From positions 1 through 60,058 of the IMG/VR virus record IMGVR_UViG_3300027671_000001: a stretch of 60,058 bases of DNA; one strand, given 5' to 3'. A model generated the notes under the pieces. That model did not search any database. It was given only the letters and a program-made list of their open reading frames with translations, and was not told the origin of the DNA. The DNA is from a virus. Below, in pieces: positions 39,898 to 47,070 of this stretch. The first letter of the stretch is position 1, and each line of letters opens with the position of its first letter. Both the position numbers and the translations under genes were made by a program.

Positions 39898-40369
39898 CAG
39901 GCATGTACTCCTTGAAAACAAGGAGCAGGGTGCAATAGGTATACTCGTAGATGCCGCGATTGTGCGACTCGCGATTGCCCGCGACGTTGAGGCACCCCGG
40001 CTTGGTGACCCGGAGCCACTCGATAATCGTCCGGGAGGCCGTGTGGATGCTTTGCTTGCTGGGATAGGGCACAACCAGCCAGGCCTTCTTCTCCCGCGTG
40101 ACGAGGCCGGAAGTGAGCTTGCCTCCTGGGGAGTTCGTGCGGCCAAACCAGATGGTCGCCTGGGAGGCTTCGATATTGGAGCGGGTGCGGCCAGGATAGT
40201 CCTCGCTCGTTAGCTCGAAAATGCCGTATTTGCGCAGGTAGTGCGGCTTAACCCCGTCCTCCGTGCGGAAGCCCTTGGGCATAAAGCCGCCGGTCTGTAG
40301 GTGGCAGGCTAGCGCCGCGTCTAGGCCGGCGATGTCTGCGCCTGATTGGCCCCCCGATATGACTCGCAT
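39887..40369 (-). CDS. cpYpsA/SLOG-like protein (putative molybdenum-carrier family)
   Basis: 160 residues from ATG 40369. It begins MRVISGGQSGADIAGLDAAL, then GGFMPKGFRTEDGVK and YPGRTRSNIEASQATIWFGR, the full pattern of the circularly permuted YpsA group within the SLOG superfamily, often labelled putative molybdenum cofactor carrier. SLOG domains bind nucleotide-type ligands and occur in NAD- and ADP-ribose-linked conflict systems. The C-terminal 30 residues are variable. In a phage it may bind a nucleotide signal or nucleotide sugar. Family call good, ligand unknown. Confidence 0.8.
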   Translation of the reverse strand: MRVISGGQSGADIAGLDAALACHLQTGGFMPKGFRTEDGVKPHYLRKYGIFELTSEDYPGRTRSNIEASQATIWFGRTNSPGGKLTSGLVTREKKAWLVVPYPSKQSIHTASRTIIEWLRVTKPGCLNVAGNRESHNRGIYEYTYCTLLLVFKEYMPDGR

Positions 40370-40370
40370 C

Positions 40371-40589
40371 TTAGTGGACCTTTCCCTCCTGGAGTACCCG
40401 CACAATGAGGTCATCGTCGGTTTCTCCAGGGAAACGCTTCTGCAACAGCCTTTCATAGGTGTCTTCCTCCAGAGGAATCTCCACCCAGCCAGCCTCCTGA
40501 GATGGCCGCGCATTGTTCTGAAATGGCCTTAGAGCCTTCCGCGCGAGGCCGCTTGCGGTTTCAACCCTGATCTTTACCCAGACGGTCAT
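40371..40589 (-). CDS. Small protein (72 aa)
   Basis: 72 residues, MTVWVKIRVETASGLARKAL then SQEAGWVEIPLEEDTYERLL, an alpha/beta pattern of unknown family. One base separates its stop from the next start. Unknown. Confidence 0.65.
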   Translation of the reverse strand: MTVWVKIRVETASGLARKALRPFQNNARPSQEAGWVEIPLEEDTYERLLQKRFPGETDDDLIVRVLQEGKVH

Positions 40590-40591
40590 GG

Positions 40592-40762
40592 CTATGCAGT
40601 CTCCTCCTTTAGGACTTGCCCCATATGCTTTCGCAGGATGTCGAGCAGTTCATGTCCATCGGGGTAGTATTGCTCGGCGATGAGATACATCTCCTTGACA
40701 CCTTGGAGACGGCCGTTGGAGGTGGCTAGCTTTGTGATCTTCGTTAGGTCGTCGTCTTCCAT
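40592..40762 (-). CDS. Small acidic helical protein (56 aa)
   Basis: 56 residues from ATG 40762, overlapping the HIRAN gene stop (TGATG). Sequence MEDDDLTKITKLATSNGRLQ then EQYYPDGHELLDILRKHMGQ. Unknown. Confidence 0.66.
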   Translation of the reverse strand: MEDDDLTKITKLATSNGRLQGVKEMYLIAEQYYPDGHELLDILRKHMGQVLKEETA

Positions 40763-41868
40763 CACGGCTCTCCCCAGGTTACTTCCGCCAGCGGCAACCC
40801 CGCACTGTCGAAGACCAGCTTGGCCTTGTAGGGCTCCCCTTTGGCGAGTCGCGGCGAGATCACCGTCGCCAGCGCGCACCCCTCGCGGCCTTTGGGTGGC
40901 TTGGCTGCGATGTAGCCAAGGTGCCAGAATGGCTCGGCGAGGATTTCTTCGAGCGAGTGCCCGAAGCCGCTGGCCTGGAGGTCGAGGTCCTCATGTTGCG
41001 ACTTGGGGATAGCCGCGCTGGCCACGAGCACCTTAACCGCGTTCACATCGTACTGGTTCTCCGGTTCCCGCTCGAGCCTTAGCTCTGCCCCGGTGGGAAG
41101 CACCGCCATGATAGCCTTGGCTGGTGGTCGAAAGTGCATACCGACAATGGCGCACTGGTCTGTCATTTGTGGGGGCTCCTCTGTTAGATCATAGATGTGG
41201 TGTAGGTGTGCCTTGGTTTTCGGCCATTGGCCGGTCGGGCCGACCACATACTCGATGGAATGGACTCGGCCATACTCAGCGCGGTAGCCATGCTCATGCT
41301 CGTCCACAATGCCCCATAGGGCCACCTGCCCGACGGCGACAGCGGTAAAGTCGTGGCGGCTACTGTCAATCATCGTATGCTGGAGCCAGCCTATGCCGTA
41401 GTTGTAGGCCTGCTGCTGGGACTTCCAGGCATGGACTCCGCCCAGTATGGAGGCCCCATACCGCCTGTCCACCTCCCCGGTCATGGGCTCCTTGGGGTGC
41501 CAGCCTATCTGCACCGCCATGCTGAATAGCAGGCCGTCAGCGCGGACACGCCAGGAGCGCCATGCGAGGACTTCCCCGACCTTTATGCCGGAACTTTGTC
41601 CGGTAAGGGGATGGGCTGGGATGGAGAAGGGGAAGGGGAGCGCTCTGGGCGCGGGAGGGCTGGGTAAGATGGCTCGTAACCAGGAGTTGGGGAACGCAGA
41701 GGTACGACAGTCCACCTTTTCAAAGGCTTTCCAATTTCCGCCATAGGTTTGCTCCACTGTTACACAGGCTGGACAAAAAGCGATAAACATATCTAGGGGT
41801 ACGTCATGCTGCACCATGGCATCGCAGCCGCATCTCTTGCAGACAAGCCGGTTCAGACGCTGCTTCAC
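40762..41868 (-). CDS. HIRAN-domain protein with N-terminal zinc ribbon
   Basis: 368 residues. Residues 10-40 hold CKRCGCD...CPACVTVE, a probable zinc ribbon. The middle (EVLAWRSWRVR; YGASILGGVHAWKSQQQAYN; GYRAEYGRVHSIEYVVGPTG) follows a beta-rich pattern seen in phage proteins of unknown function. Residues 245-345 are HIRAN-like: VGMHFRPPAKAIMAVLPTGA, LRLEREPENQYDVNAVKVL and FWHLGYIAAK. HIRAN modules bind DNA ends at stalled forks in HLTF/Rad5. May sense or protect DNA ends during replication. Confidence 0.75.
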   Translation of the reverse strand: MKQRLNRLVCKRCGCDAMVQHDVPLDMFIAFCPACVTVEQTYGGNWKAFEKVDCRTSAFPNSWLRAILPSPPAPRALPFPFSIPAHPLTGQSSGIKVGEVLAWRSWRVRADGLLFSMAVQIGWHPKEPMTGEVDRRYGASILGGVHAWKSQQQAYNYGIGWLQHTMIDSSRHDFTAVAVGQVALWGIVDEHEHGYRAEYGRVHSIEYVVGPTGQWPKTKAHLHHIYDLTEEPPQMTDQCAIVGMHFRPPAKAIMAVLPTGAELRLEREPENQYDVNAVKVLVASAAIPKSQHEDLDLQASGFGHSLEEILAEPFWHLGYIAAKPPKGREGCALATVISPRLAKGEPYKAKLVFDSAGLPLAEVTWGEP

Positions 41869-42287
41869 GCCTCCTCCTCCTCGAAGAGATCTAGGTCATC
41901 CACGGACAGCTCCGGGGTCTTGGCTTTCTTCCCCCGGACTTTCCGCTTGGCGGACTTTGCCGCTTCCTCTGCCCGGCAGAAAGCACAATTCGGCCTGGGC
42001 CATCGCGGGTCATGCCGGAGGTCGTGGTCGAATTGCTGCTGAGTGGGGGAGGCTTCGCTGCCCACCCCCCACTTCTTCCAGTATTCGATCTGGGCCTCGG
42101 CTTCGGAGATGAAGCCCTTGATGGGGCGATCAATCGCCTCGGTCACATCATCCATGATTTGCTGCTTTAGGAGGCGCTGAAGCGCCGCCGCGCCGCCCGC
42201 GTTGACCGGGACGAGAATGTGATGGCCGCTAGGAAGTTCTACGTAGAACTTAGTCTGGTCCTGGGCCAGTTCGATTTTGAGGGACAT
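41865..42287 (-). CDS. Protein with acidic LSVDDLDLF tail (140 aa)
   Basis: 140 residues, first gene after a sigma-70-like promoter. N-terminal beta part (MSLKIELAQDQTKFYVELPS), a helical middle, one CAFC pair, a basic linker (KSAKRKVRGKKAKT) and the tail PELSVDDLDLFEEEEA. The basic-linker-acidic-tip layout repeats in other operon members. Unknown function. Confidence 0.7.
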   Translation of the reverse strand: MSLKIELAQDQTKFYVELPSGHHILVPVNAGGAAALQRLLKQQIMDDVTEAIDRPIKGFISEAEAQIEYWKKWGVGSEASPTQQQFDHDLRHDPRWPRPNCAFCRAEEAAKSAKRKVRGKKAKTPELSVDDLDLFEEEEA

Positions 42288-42318
42288 GGGGTTGCCTGAG
42301 CCTCGGGTTCAATGTGTG

Positions 42319-42347
42319 ATTGTCGCATTATGCCGGGGCAATGTCAA
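42319..42347 (-). promoter_or_regulatory. Sigma-70-like promoter for the 42287 gene
   Basis: Minus strand TTGACA (42347-42342), 17-base spacer, GACAAT (42324-42319), about 32 bases before ATG 42287. A DnaA-box-like TATCCACA lies 30 bases upstream (42384-42377). The surrounding 42288-42388 holds no gene. Confidence 0.65.
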
Positions 42348-42388
42348 TATATATCGACACCAGCTCGGCATTTAACTGTGGATAGCTT

Positions 42389-42460
42389 TTAGTTGTTGAG
42401 TAGGCTGTAAAGACACCAGCCTACAAAGATGCTGAGAAGAAAGATCATGAGAAGCGACAT
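42389..42460 (-). CDS. Single-span membrane micropeptide (23 aa)
   Basis: Preceded by AGGAG at seven bases, a good ribosome site for so small a frame. Sequence MSLLMIFLLSIFVGWCLYSL then LNN is one transmembrane helix. Stands between a promoter and a small protein gene; function unknown. Confidence 0.55.
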   Translation of the reverse strand: MSLLMIFLLSIFVGWCLYSLLNN

Positions 42461-42469
42461 GGGGAACTC

Positions 42470-42688
42470 CTAGTTTATGAGGCTCACGATATCCCAGCCG
42501 TAATCGGTGAGCTGGAACCAGCGGAAAAGGCCGCCTCTTGCATGGTTGGTTCGCCAGGGGTCACACTCGCAGACCAGCAAGTTGTCGAGCAGAAAGTCCA
42601 TCTCCGGTCCGTGACATTCGCCAAGCTGGCCATCGTCCCGCGTGAACCAGCGGAGCAGATCGAGCTGCGACCCCGTGAGCAGTATCAC
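42470..42688 (-). CDS. Small protein (72 aa)
   Basis: 72 residues from GTG 42688 with AGGAGG upstream. Looks like a small winged-helix-type fold (LTGSQLDLLRWFTRDDGQLG ... FRWFQLTDYGWDIVSLIN). Function unknown. Confidence 0.66.
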   Translation of the reverse strand: MILLTGSQLDLLRWFTRDDGQLGECHGPEMDFLLDNLLVCECDPWRTNHARGGLFRWFQLTDYGWDIVSLIN

Positions 42689-42697
42689 TGGGACCTC

Positions 42698-42745
42698 CTA
42701 GTGTCCAAAGAGTGCGACAAGGATGCGAATGATGATCTCAGCCAT
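42698..42745 (-). CDS. Possible hydrophobic 15-aa peptide
   Basis: MAEIIIRILVALFGH; ATG overlaps the preceding TGA by ATGGCTGA. No other support. Very low confidence. Confidence 0.2.
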   Translation of the reverse strand: MAEIIIRILVALFGH

Positions 42746-43553
42746 CGCGTAAAAGCTCCCTTAGTGATAGTTGAAGAACCTCCTCATAGGGTTGGTCATC
42801 GTCTGGGACGATGAAGACCCTTTTCTTCTCAGTGAACCATGCCTCCCAGGCACCCGGCTGTGACGCCTGATCGATGGCGTCGGCCAGCTCGAGCGTGACC
42901 ATCTGATAGCCCCGCATGGCAAAGGCCGCGTCAGTGCCGAGAAGCATGGAATGGTTAGCAAGCTGCGGATTAGACAGAATACTTGTCCCTTCCGTGTCAT
43001 CGTGCCAGCGCCGCTCCCACCCCAGCTTGCATAGGTGCCGGGTGGAGGAGAAGTAGGATCGGCAGGGCATGGGACGGACTGGGTACACCGTACAGCGCTG
43101 GTTTTTGAGTAGGGGGCAGGCTATGCCCCGCTGGTAGCGTTCGAGGTGGGGAAGGGTACGGACAAGATCGGCGTTAGCCCGAGTGTTCACCTCCCGTCCC
43201 TGGGACTGCAGCCACCGCACGATCTGGAATGCCTCGGTGCAGCTCAGCATGACATGCTGGTAGCAGCAGTAGGAGCACTTATCCCGACACTGCACGGCAT
43301 GGCCACCCTCGGCGGCTAGCTTGAGCTGTGCCTCATTCGCCTCGTCCATCCAGCGCGAGCGCCCCTCGGTGATAGCGGAGAAGGCGGCAGGAGTTTCGCC
43401 ATGACGCCTGAACTCGATGTCCGCCATGACAAGGCCGTCGTGGAGTATCTGTGCCAGCCCTTCTCGGTTCTGGAGAATGGTCGCCTGGATTTTATCGAAG
43501 CTGCCACTGGAGAGGCCTTCTACTTGGAGGTTCTCAAGCCATGCTTTCTTCAT
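42738..43553 (-). CDS. CxxxCxxCC cysteine-cluster (YkgJ-like) protein
   Basis: 271 residues from ATG 43553. The motif CRDKCSYCCYQHVMLSCTEA (about residues 94-113) is the CxxxCxxCC signature of the YkgJ/zinc- or iron-chelating group; later CPLLKNQRCTVYPVRPMPC and HLCKLGW give the remaining cysteines. Predicted to hold a metal or Fe-S cluster. The enzymatic role of the family is unknown. Coupled to both neighbours by short overlaps. Confidence 0.75.
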   Translation of the reverse strand: MKKAWLENLQVEGLSSGSFDKIQATILQNREGLAQILHDGLVMADIEFRRHGETPAAFSAITEGRSRWMDEANEAQLKLAAEGGHAVQCRDKCSYCCYQHVMLSCTEAFQIVRWLQSQGREVNTRANADLVRTLPHLERYQRGIACPLLKNQRCTVYPVRPMPCRSYFSSTRHLCKLGWERRWHDDTEGTSILSNPQLANHSMLLGTDAAFAMRGYQMVTLELADAIDQASQPGAWEAWFTEKKRVFIVPDDDQPYEEVLQLSLRELLRDG

Positions 43554-43750
43554 TGCCTTACCTCCACGCGAAAGTGAGCATCTGCCCCACGGAATGCCCG
43601 CAGGGTAGATTGCAGGGAGCGCCGCAGCTCGGCTAGGGAGCCAAAGCTGCGAACGCTGCGGGCGACGTACGCTGGATAATGCTCGCCTGTGAGCATCCAT
43701 TCCCAGCGTCCATTTTCGCCGCGCATAGCTATAAATCTATCCCCTGTCAT
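43550..43750 (-). CDS. Small protein (66 aa)
   Basis: 66 residues from ATG 43750: MTGDRFIAMRGENGRWEWML then RSFGSLAELRRSLQSTLRAF. Beta-hairpin then helix; ATGA junction downstream. Unknown. Confidence 0.65.
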   Translation of the reverse strand: MTGDRFIAMRGENGRWEWMLTGEHYPAYVARSVRSFGSLAELRRSLQSTLRAFRGADAHFRVEVRQ

Positions 43751-43751
43751 G

Positions 43752-43997
43752 CTAGAACTCGTAGTCGGCAAGGATGAGACGAAGCCAGAGAGCACACCGC
43801 TGGCGACGAATGGACTTCCGTTCGGCGAGAAGCTCGCGGATTTCGTCGTTAAACAGTTCCGTTGGAGCCCCCTTGTAGAGTAAGTCGGTCTCCTCTTCCA
43901 GTTCGAGCATCTCCTGGTCAGCTACCAGGGTCTTCCGGCTCGCCACATTCAAGCGGATAAGCCCATCTTTAAGCTGCCGCTGTATTTCGCTGGTCAT
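43752..43997 (-). CDS. Small helical protein (81 aa)
   Basis: 81 residues from ATG 43997 (ATGA overlap). Coiled-coil-like (QRQLKDGLIRLNVASRKTLV; DEIRELLAERKSIRRQRCAL). Unknown. Confidence 0.65.
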   Translation of the reverse strand: MTSEIQRQLKDGLIRLNVASRKTLVADQEMLELEEETDLLYKGAPTELFNDEIRELLAERKSIRRQRCALWLRLILADYEF

Positions 43998-44626
43998 GAC
44001 CCGAGCTTCCTCCACTTCACTGGCAGCGCGGCTTCGAGTAGGCCATCACGCAGGCTGAGCATGAGCCCGCCACGCTTGACCGCCTCGTTGATGTTGAGGA
44101 TGGCGTTTGCGAGTCTCCGCTCGTCATCGGGGGAGACTAGCGGGGAGATGACCGGCAAGGTGGCGAGGGCGTGCTTGGCGACATACTTGCTCTTAGGAGC
44201 ATGGACCTTCTTGGTGGTCCGCAGAGCCTTGATCGGGCCGAGCTTGGCGACAATAGCCTCCCGAGGGATTAGGCTGGTCAGTATCCCATTGGAGGCTGAA
44301 GTGACCTCCAGCGGAACTGGATACTCTGTCACCCCGTTTGGCTCGAAGCCGAGAAATGGTGCCGGCTGCGAGAGGCTGATGAAGCCCCGCTGTTCATTCC
44401 TGGCCCCGCCGAATGAACTTATCTTGCGCCCTTTCGGGTCATGCAGGATACGAAGGCCGGTGAGTACGTCCCCCTCCATCCGTATCCGCTTCCCCACATG
44501 GGCCATCGCCGCTTGGTTCAGATGGATTTTCATGCGGAGCTTGTTTTCCCGTCCGTCATGGGTGATAGAGACCCGGACTGTCGGCAGGTCCTGCGGTTGT
44601 GCGGCGATCTTTGCTGGCATAGCCAT
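43994..44626 (-). CDS. Early protein of unknown function (210 aa)
   Basis: 210 residues; starts MAMPAKIAAQPQDLPTVRVS and contains a beta-rich domain (GKRIRMEGDVLTGLRILHDP; GFISLSQPAPFLGFEPNG), a basic middle (TTKKVHAPKSKYVAKHALA) and a helical end with NAILNINEAVKRGGLMLSLR. The last part (ERRLANAILNINEAV) may be an HTH. Not identified; downstream of the HTH gene at 44944. Confidence 0.68.
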   Translation of the reverse strand: MAMPAKIAAQPQDLPTVRVSITHDGRENKLRMKIHLNQAAMAHVGKRIRMEGDVLTGLRILHDPKGRKISSFGGARNEQRGFISLSQPAPFLGFEPNGVTEYPVPLEVTSASNGILTSLIPREAIVAKLGPIKALRTTKKVHAPKSKYVAKHALATLPVISPLVSPDDERRLANAILNINEAVKRGGLMLSLRDGLLEAALPVKWRKLGS

Positions 44627-44635
44627 GCTGGACTC

Positions 44636-44944
44636 CTACTTGGTTGGCTTCCGCCAACGGTTGATGAGAAGTTTCTTGTCAGACTTGACAATCTTCAGCT
44701 CGTACCCCATGGCACGGAGGAAGCTGTGGACTGAGTGATGATTAGGGCGGCGAGTTTTGCCGTGATCCCAGTTATAGATAGTGGTGGGGGATAAGTAGGA
44801 CCGATGGGCGAGAGAGGCCAGTGGTCGCCCGTCCTGCTTGGCCAGGGCCAGCATCTCGTCAATGATGGGGTCCTTATCGATCCAGCGATAGCCCTCGGGC
44901 TTTGCGTCACCGAACTGGATTATGTTCTTTCTGCTGCGTGCCAT
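44636..44944 (-). CDS. XRE-like helix-turn-helix protein
   Basis: 102 residues. LASLAHRSYLSPTTIYNWDH (about residues 43-62) is a Cro/XRE-type HTH, followed by KTRRPNHHSVHSFLRAMGYE. Basic N and C termini. Likely a transcription regulator of the early operon; target unknown. Confidence 0.78.
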   Translation of the reverse strand: MARSRKNIIQFGDAKPEGYRWIDKDPIIDEMLALAKQDGRPLASLAHRSYLSPTTIYNWDHGKTRRPNHHSVHSFLRAMGYELKIVKSDKKLLINRWRKPTK

Positions 44945-44946
44945 GT

Positions 44947-45402
44947 CTACTCCGAAAGTGTGGTTGAGGTGTCGTCTTCCAAGTCATCAAGACTTAGCTC
45001 TTCCCGCTTACCGCCCTTGGGGCGTGTGAATGCGGCGGACTGGAACCTGTGCGTACGAATGGGCTTCTGGTCCAGAATGTGCATCATCTTCCACCAGCTT
45101 TCCCCATGGTTGAAGTGGCCATGCACGAGGTACTGCATGACATGGGCCACTTCATGGAGAAAGGTCTGGACGAATGCCTGTGGGCCTTCATGCACAAGGG
45201 CGCTGTGAAGGGTGATGCGTCCTGGTGTGGCACGGCCCGCAGTCCGGGAGACGCGCGTGGTGATCTCGACCTTGGTTGACCACAGGTCCCGCTCGATGGC
45301 GGGGTAGTAAGTGAGCGCCCGGTCGATCAGGTGAGCTACGCCAAGCCGCTCCGCGAAGAAGCGCACGGTGGCAGAGCCCTGGGGAGGTACGCCTGGAGTC
45401 AC
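44947..45402 (-). CDS. SprT-like zinc metallopeptidase with acidic tail
   Basis: 151 residues from GTG 45402 (GTGA overlap). QTFLHEVAHVMQYLVHGHFN followed by HGESWWKMM has the HExxH...H arrangement of SprT/Spartan-type zinc peptidases, which remove proteins crosslinked to DNA. The C terminus KREELSLDDLEDDTSTTLSE has the LDDL-type tail. Active-site residues look intact. Could help phage replication past DNA-protein crosslinks or cut a host factor. Confidence 0.8.
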   Translation of the reverse strand: MTPGVPPQGSATVRFFAERLGVAHLIDRALTYYPAIERDLWSTKVEITTRVSRTAGRATPGRITLHSALVHEGPQAFVQTFLHEVAHVMQYLVHGHFNHGESWWKMMHILDQKPIRTHRFQSAAFTRPKGGKREELSLDDLEDDTSTTLSE

Positions 45403-45584
45403 GAGGCGTCCTCCGGGGTTAGGTGAAGATGCACGATGAGTCCTCGGTAGGCGTACTCGGATTCGACCTCGGTGATTTGGAGTATCCGTGGGTTTGACCC
45501 ACCCTCCCCGAGGAGACAGCTCACTGGCGTCCCCCCTGGGTAGGCCATGAGAGCAGCGATTAGCTGCTTGGTGGTGGTTATCAT
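45399..45584 (-). CDS. Small protein (61 aa)
   Basis: 61 residues: MITTTKQLIAALMAYPGGTP, then strands VSCLLGEGG and GLIVHLHLTPEDAS. AAGGAG precedes the ATG. A pattern common in small phage proteins; unknown. Confidence 0.65.
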   Translation of the reverse strand: MITTTKQLIAALMAYPGGTPVSCLLGEGGSNPRILQITEVESEYAYRGLIVHLHLTPEDAS

Positions 45585-45625
45585 GCTGGCTCCTTGGTCA
45601 TCATCAGGCGGCGCAACACGCCGCG

Positions 45626-45647
45626 AAGCCGGGCACCTCCCCGGCTT
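45626..45647. terminator. Hairpin AAGCCGGG/CCCGGCTT in an intergenic gap
   Basis: 8-bp stem with loop CACCTC; read on the plus strand it ends in TTTT, read leftward it starts after AAAA. It lies in the 70-base gap 45585-45654 and could attenuate the leftward transcript or block antisense transcription. Confidence 0.45.
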
Positions 45648-45654
45648 TTCGACC

Positions 45655-45930
45655 TTACGGGGTGTAGTCGCGCAGCATGTCGATGACGGACTGCAGGTGA
45701 CCCTTGGCCTTGCGTGCCTCCGGCCCGCGCCATTGGACTAGGTTGCCCTGGAGGTAAAGTGCCTGGGCATACACAAAGTCCGGTCGGTCCATGTGGAGAC
45801 CGGCGTCTGCGTAGCTCAGCGCGTATGGGTCCGCGCAATGGCGGATCACTTCCGCGCAGACATTATGGAACACCTTGACCATGTTCAAGGCGGCGAATGA
45901 GGTGTCCTGGGTGTCGGGGGTAGGCTGCAT
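45655..45930 (-). CDS. Small protein (91 aa)
   Basis: 91 residues from ATG 45930 with GAGGAGA upstream; an alternative ATG 45987 adds MITWAELSAAIRAQPRRRS, which is also protein-like. Helical (VFHNVCAEVIRHCADPYALS; LYLQGNLVQWRGPEARKAKG). Unknown. Confidence 0.62.
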   Translation of the reverse strand: MQPTPDTQDTSFAALNMVKVFHNVCAEVIRHCADPYALSYADAGLHMDRPDFVYAQALYLQGNLVQWRGPEARKAKGHLQSVIDMLRDYTP

Positions 45931-45993
45931 GGAACGTCTCCTCGGTTGGGCTCGGATCGCGGCGGACAATTCCGCCCAGGTTATCATGGCGTG

Positions 45994-46221
45994 CTAGTAA
46001 TCCCTCCCCCTTTCCGCCCGGTCAGCACAGGCATCGCACTGGTACCCGCGCGATACGTCCTCCGGGGTGAGCCGGTTCGGCGCGTCACAGTTCGGGCAGG
46101 GCAGGTTGCGGGGATTGGCGGAGGAGGCGCGCCTTAGCGCACTGTTGCCCCCCGGATCAGCAAACGTCTCCACCATCTCGTCCCATTCTTCTGGTAGGTA
46201 GTCGTCTCGGTTGCGTCTCAT
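45994..46221 (-). CDS. Small zinc-ribbon protein (75 aa)
   Basis: 75 residues from ATG 46221 (ATGA). LPCPNCDAPN and YQCDACADRAERGRDY give a four-Cys zinc ribbon at the C-terminal half; N-terminal half acidic/basic mix. Unknown role. Confidence 0.67.
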   Translation of the reverse strand: MRRNRDDYLPEEWDEMVETFADPGGNSALRRASSANPRNLPCPNCDAPNRLTPEDVSRGYQCDACADRAERGRDY

Positions 46222-46394
46222 GGGGCCTTCTCCAGCCCGAAACGGGCATCGATTTGGCCCTGCTTCTCGCATAGATCGCGGATACGGGTCAGCGTGGCGA
46301 AGTCATCAACTGACAGGTCAACCTGCGGCTTGTCCCCCATCGGGCGGGTGAGAAGCTCGGTGATGTCGCGGGCTGCTTGAAGGAAGGAGTTCAT
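46218..46394 (-). CDS. Small helical protein (58 aa)
   Basis: 58 residues from ATG 46394 (ATGA): MNSFLQAARDITELLTRPMG, then DKPQVDLSVDDFATLTRIRD. It carries an internal LSVDDF segment like the acidic tails of other operon members. Unknown. Confidence 0.63.
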   Translation of the reverse strand: MNSFLQAARDITELLTRPMGDKPQVDLSVDDFATLTRIRDLCEKQGQIDARFGLEKAP

Positions 46395-46663
46395 GGTATG
46401 AGGTCCCCCTCCGACATGATCTCCGGTTGGTCTGCCCGCGCGATGTAGCACTGCGTCATGATGCCGCGCGCGTCAAGCCGGAGAAGTTCCACCCCATCTG
46501 AATTGAACCGCAGCCCGACAGCGAGCGCATGTTGGGAAGCAGTCCAGTCGCTTTCCGAGGTGAAATGTTCTATCCGCTCGGCGAACCGGAGCTTGATCTG
46601 TTCGGCTGTGAGTGCCGGGCCATCTCCGCTGCCGGGCCAATAGTGGAGTTTGTACTGTCGCAT
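46391..46663 (-). CDS. Small protein (90 aa)
   Basis: 90 residues: MRQYKLHYWPGSGDGPALTA then HALAVGLRFNSDGVELLRLD, a beta-rich pattern. Unknown function. Confidence 0.66.
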   Translation of the reverse strand: MRQYKLHYWPGSGDGPALTAEQIKLRFAERIEHFTSESDWTASQHALAVGLRFNSDGVELLRLDARGIMTQCYIARADQPEIMSEGDLIP

Positions 46664-46673
46664 GTGCTGGTTC

Positions 46674-46901
46674 CTAGTCTGGCCACTTCTTGAAGTGGGC
46701 TTTGTCGAGGGCGTCGATCTGCTTCATTGCTTCCGTGATGGTGTAGACTACCCCATCTTCGGCTGTCTTATGCCCGGCAGCCTTGAGTTCTTCCGGGGTG
46801 GCACGGAGAAGATATTTTGCCGCGGAGAACGCATTGATGCGTATCCTTCCCATCTCGCGCTTCATCTCCTCTAAGTCGAAGTCTTCGTCTGGGCTTGTCA
46901 T
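46674..46901 (-). CDS. Small protein (75 aa)
   Basis: 75 residues from ATG 46901 with AAGGA upstream. Acidic start (MTSPDEDFDLEEMKREMGRI) and helices (NAFSAAKYLLRATPEELKAA; YTITEAMKQIDAL). First gene after the promoter at 46970-46998. Unknown. Confidence 0.67.
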   Translation of the reverse strand: MTSPDEDFDLEEMKREMGRIRINAFSAAKYLLRATPEELKAAGHKTAEDGVVYTITEAMKQIDALDKAHFKKWPD

Positions 46902-46969
46902 GGGTGGCTTGGGTCCTTTCCCCTGGTGTGGGCGGTCCGTGCGGGGTGCAACGGGACTGGTAACCGTAC

Positions 46970-46998
46970 ATTGTGACATGGGTTGACATGGGCGTCAA
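46970..46998 (-). promoter_or_regulatory. Sigma-70-like promoter within an inverted repeat
   Basis: Minus strand TTGACG (46998-46993), 17-base spacer, CACAAT (46975-46970), 69 bases before ATG 46901. The -35 lies in an inverted repeat GGGTTGAC-N6-GTCAACCC (46980-47001). Such symmetry suggests operator control. Confidence 0.6.
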
Positions 46999-47070
46999 CC
47001 CACCATGATTGTAATATTATTGTTCATTTAGGCCCACTTTTGATATTAAATTACTTGCCCTAGATGCCCC

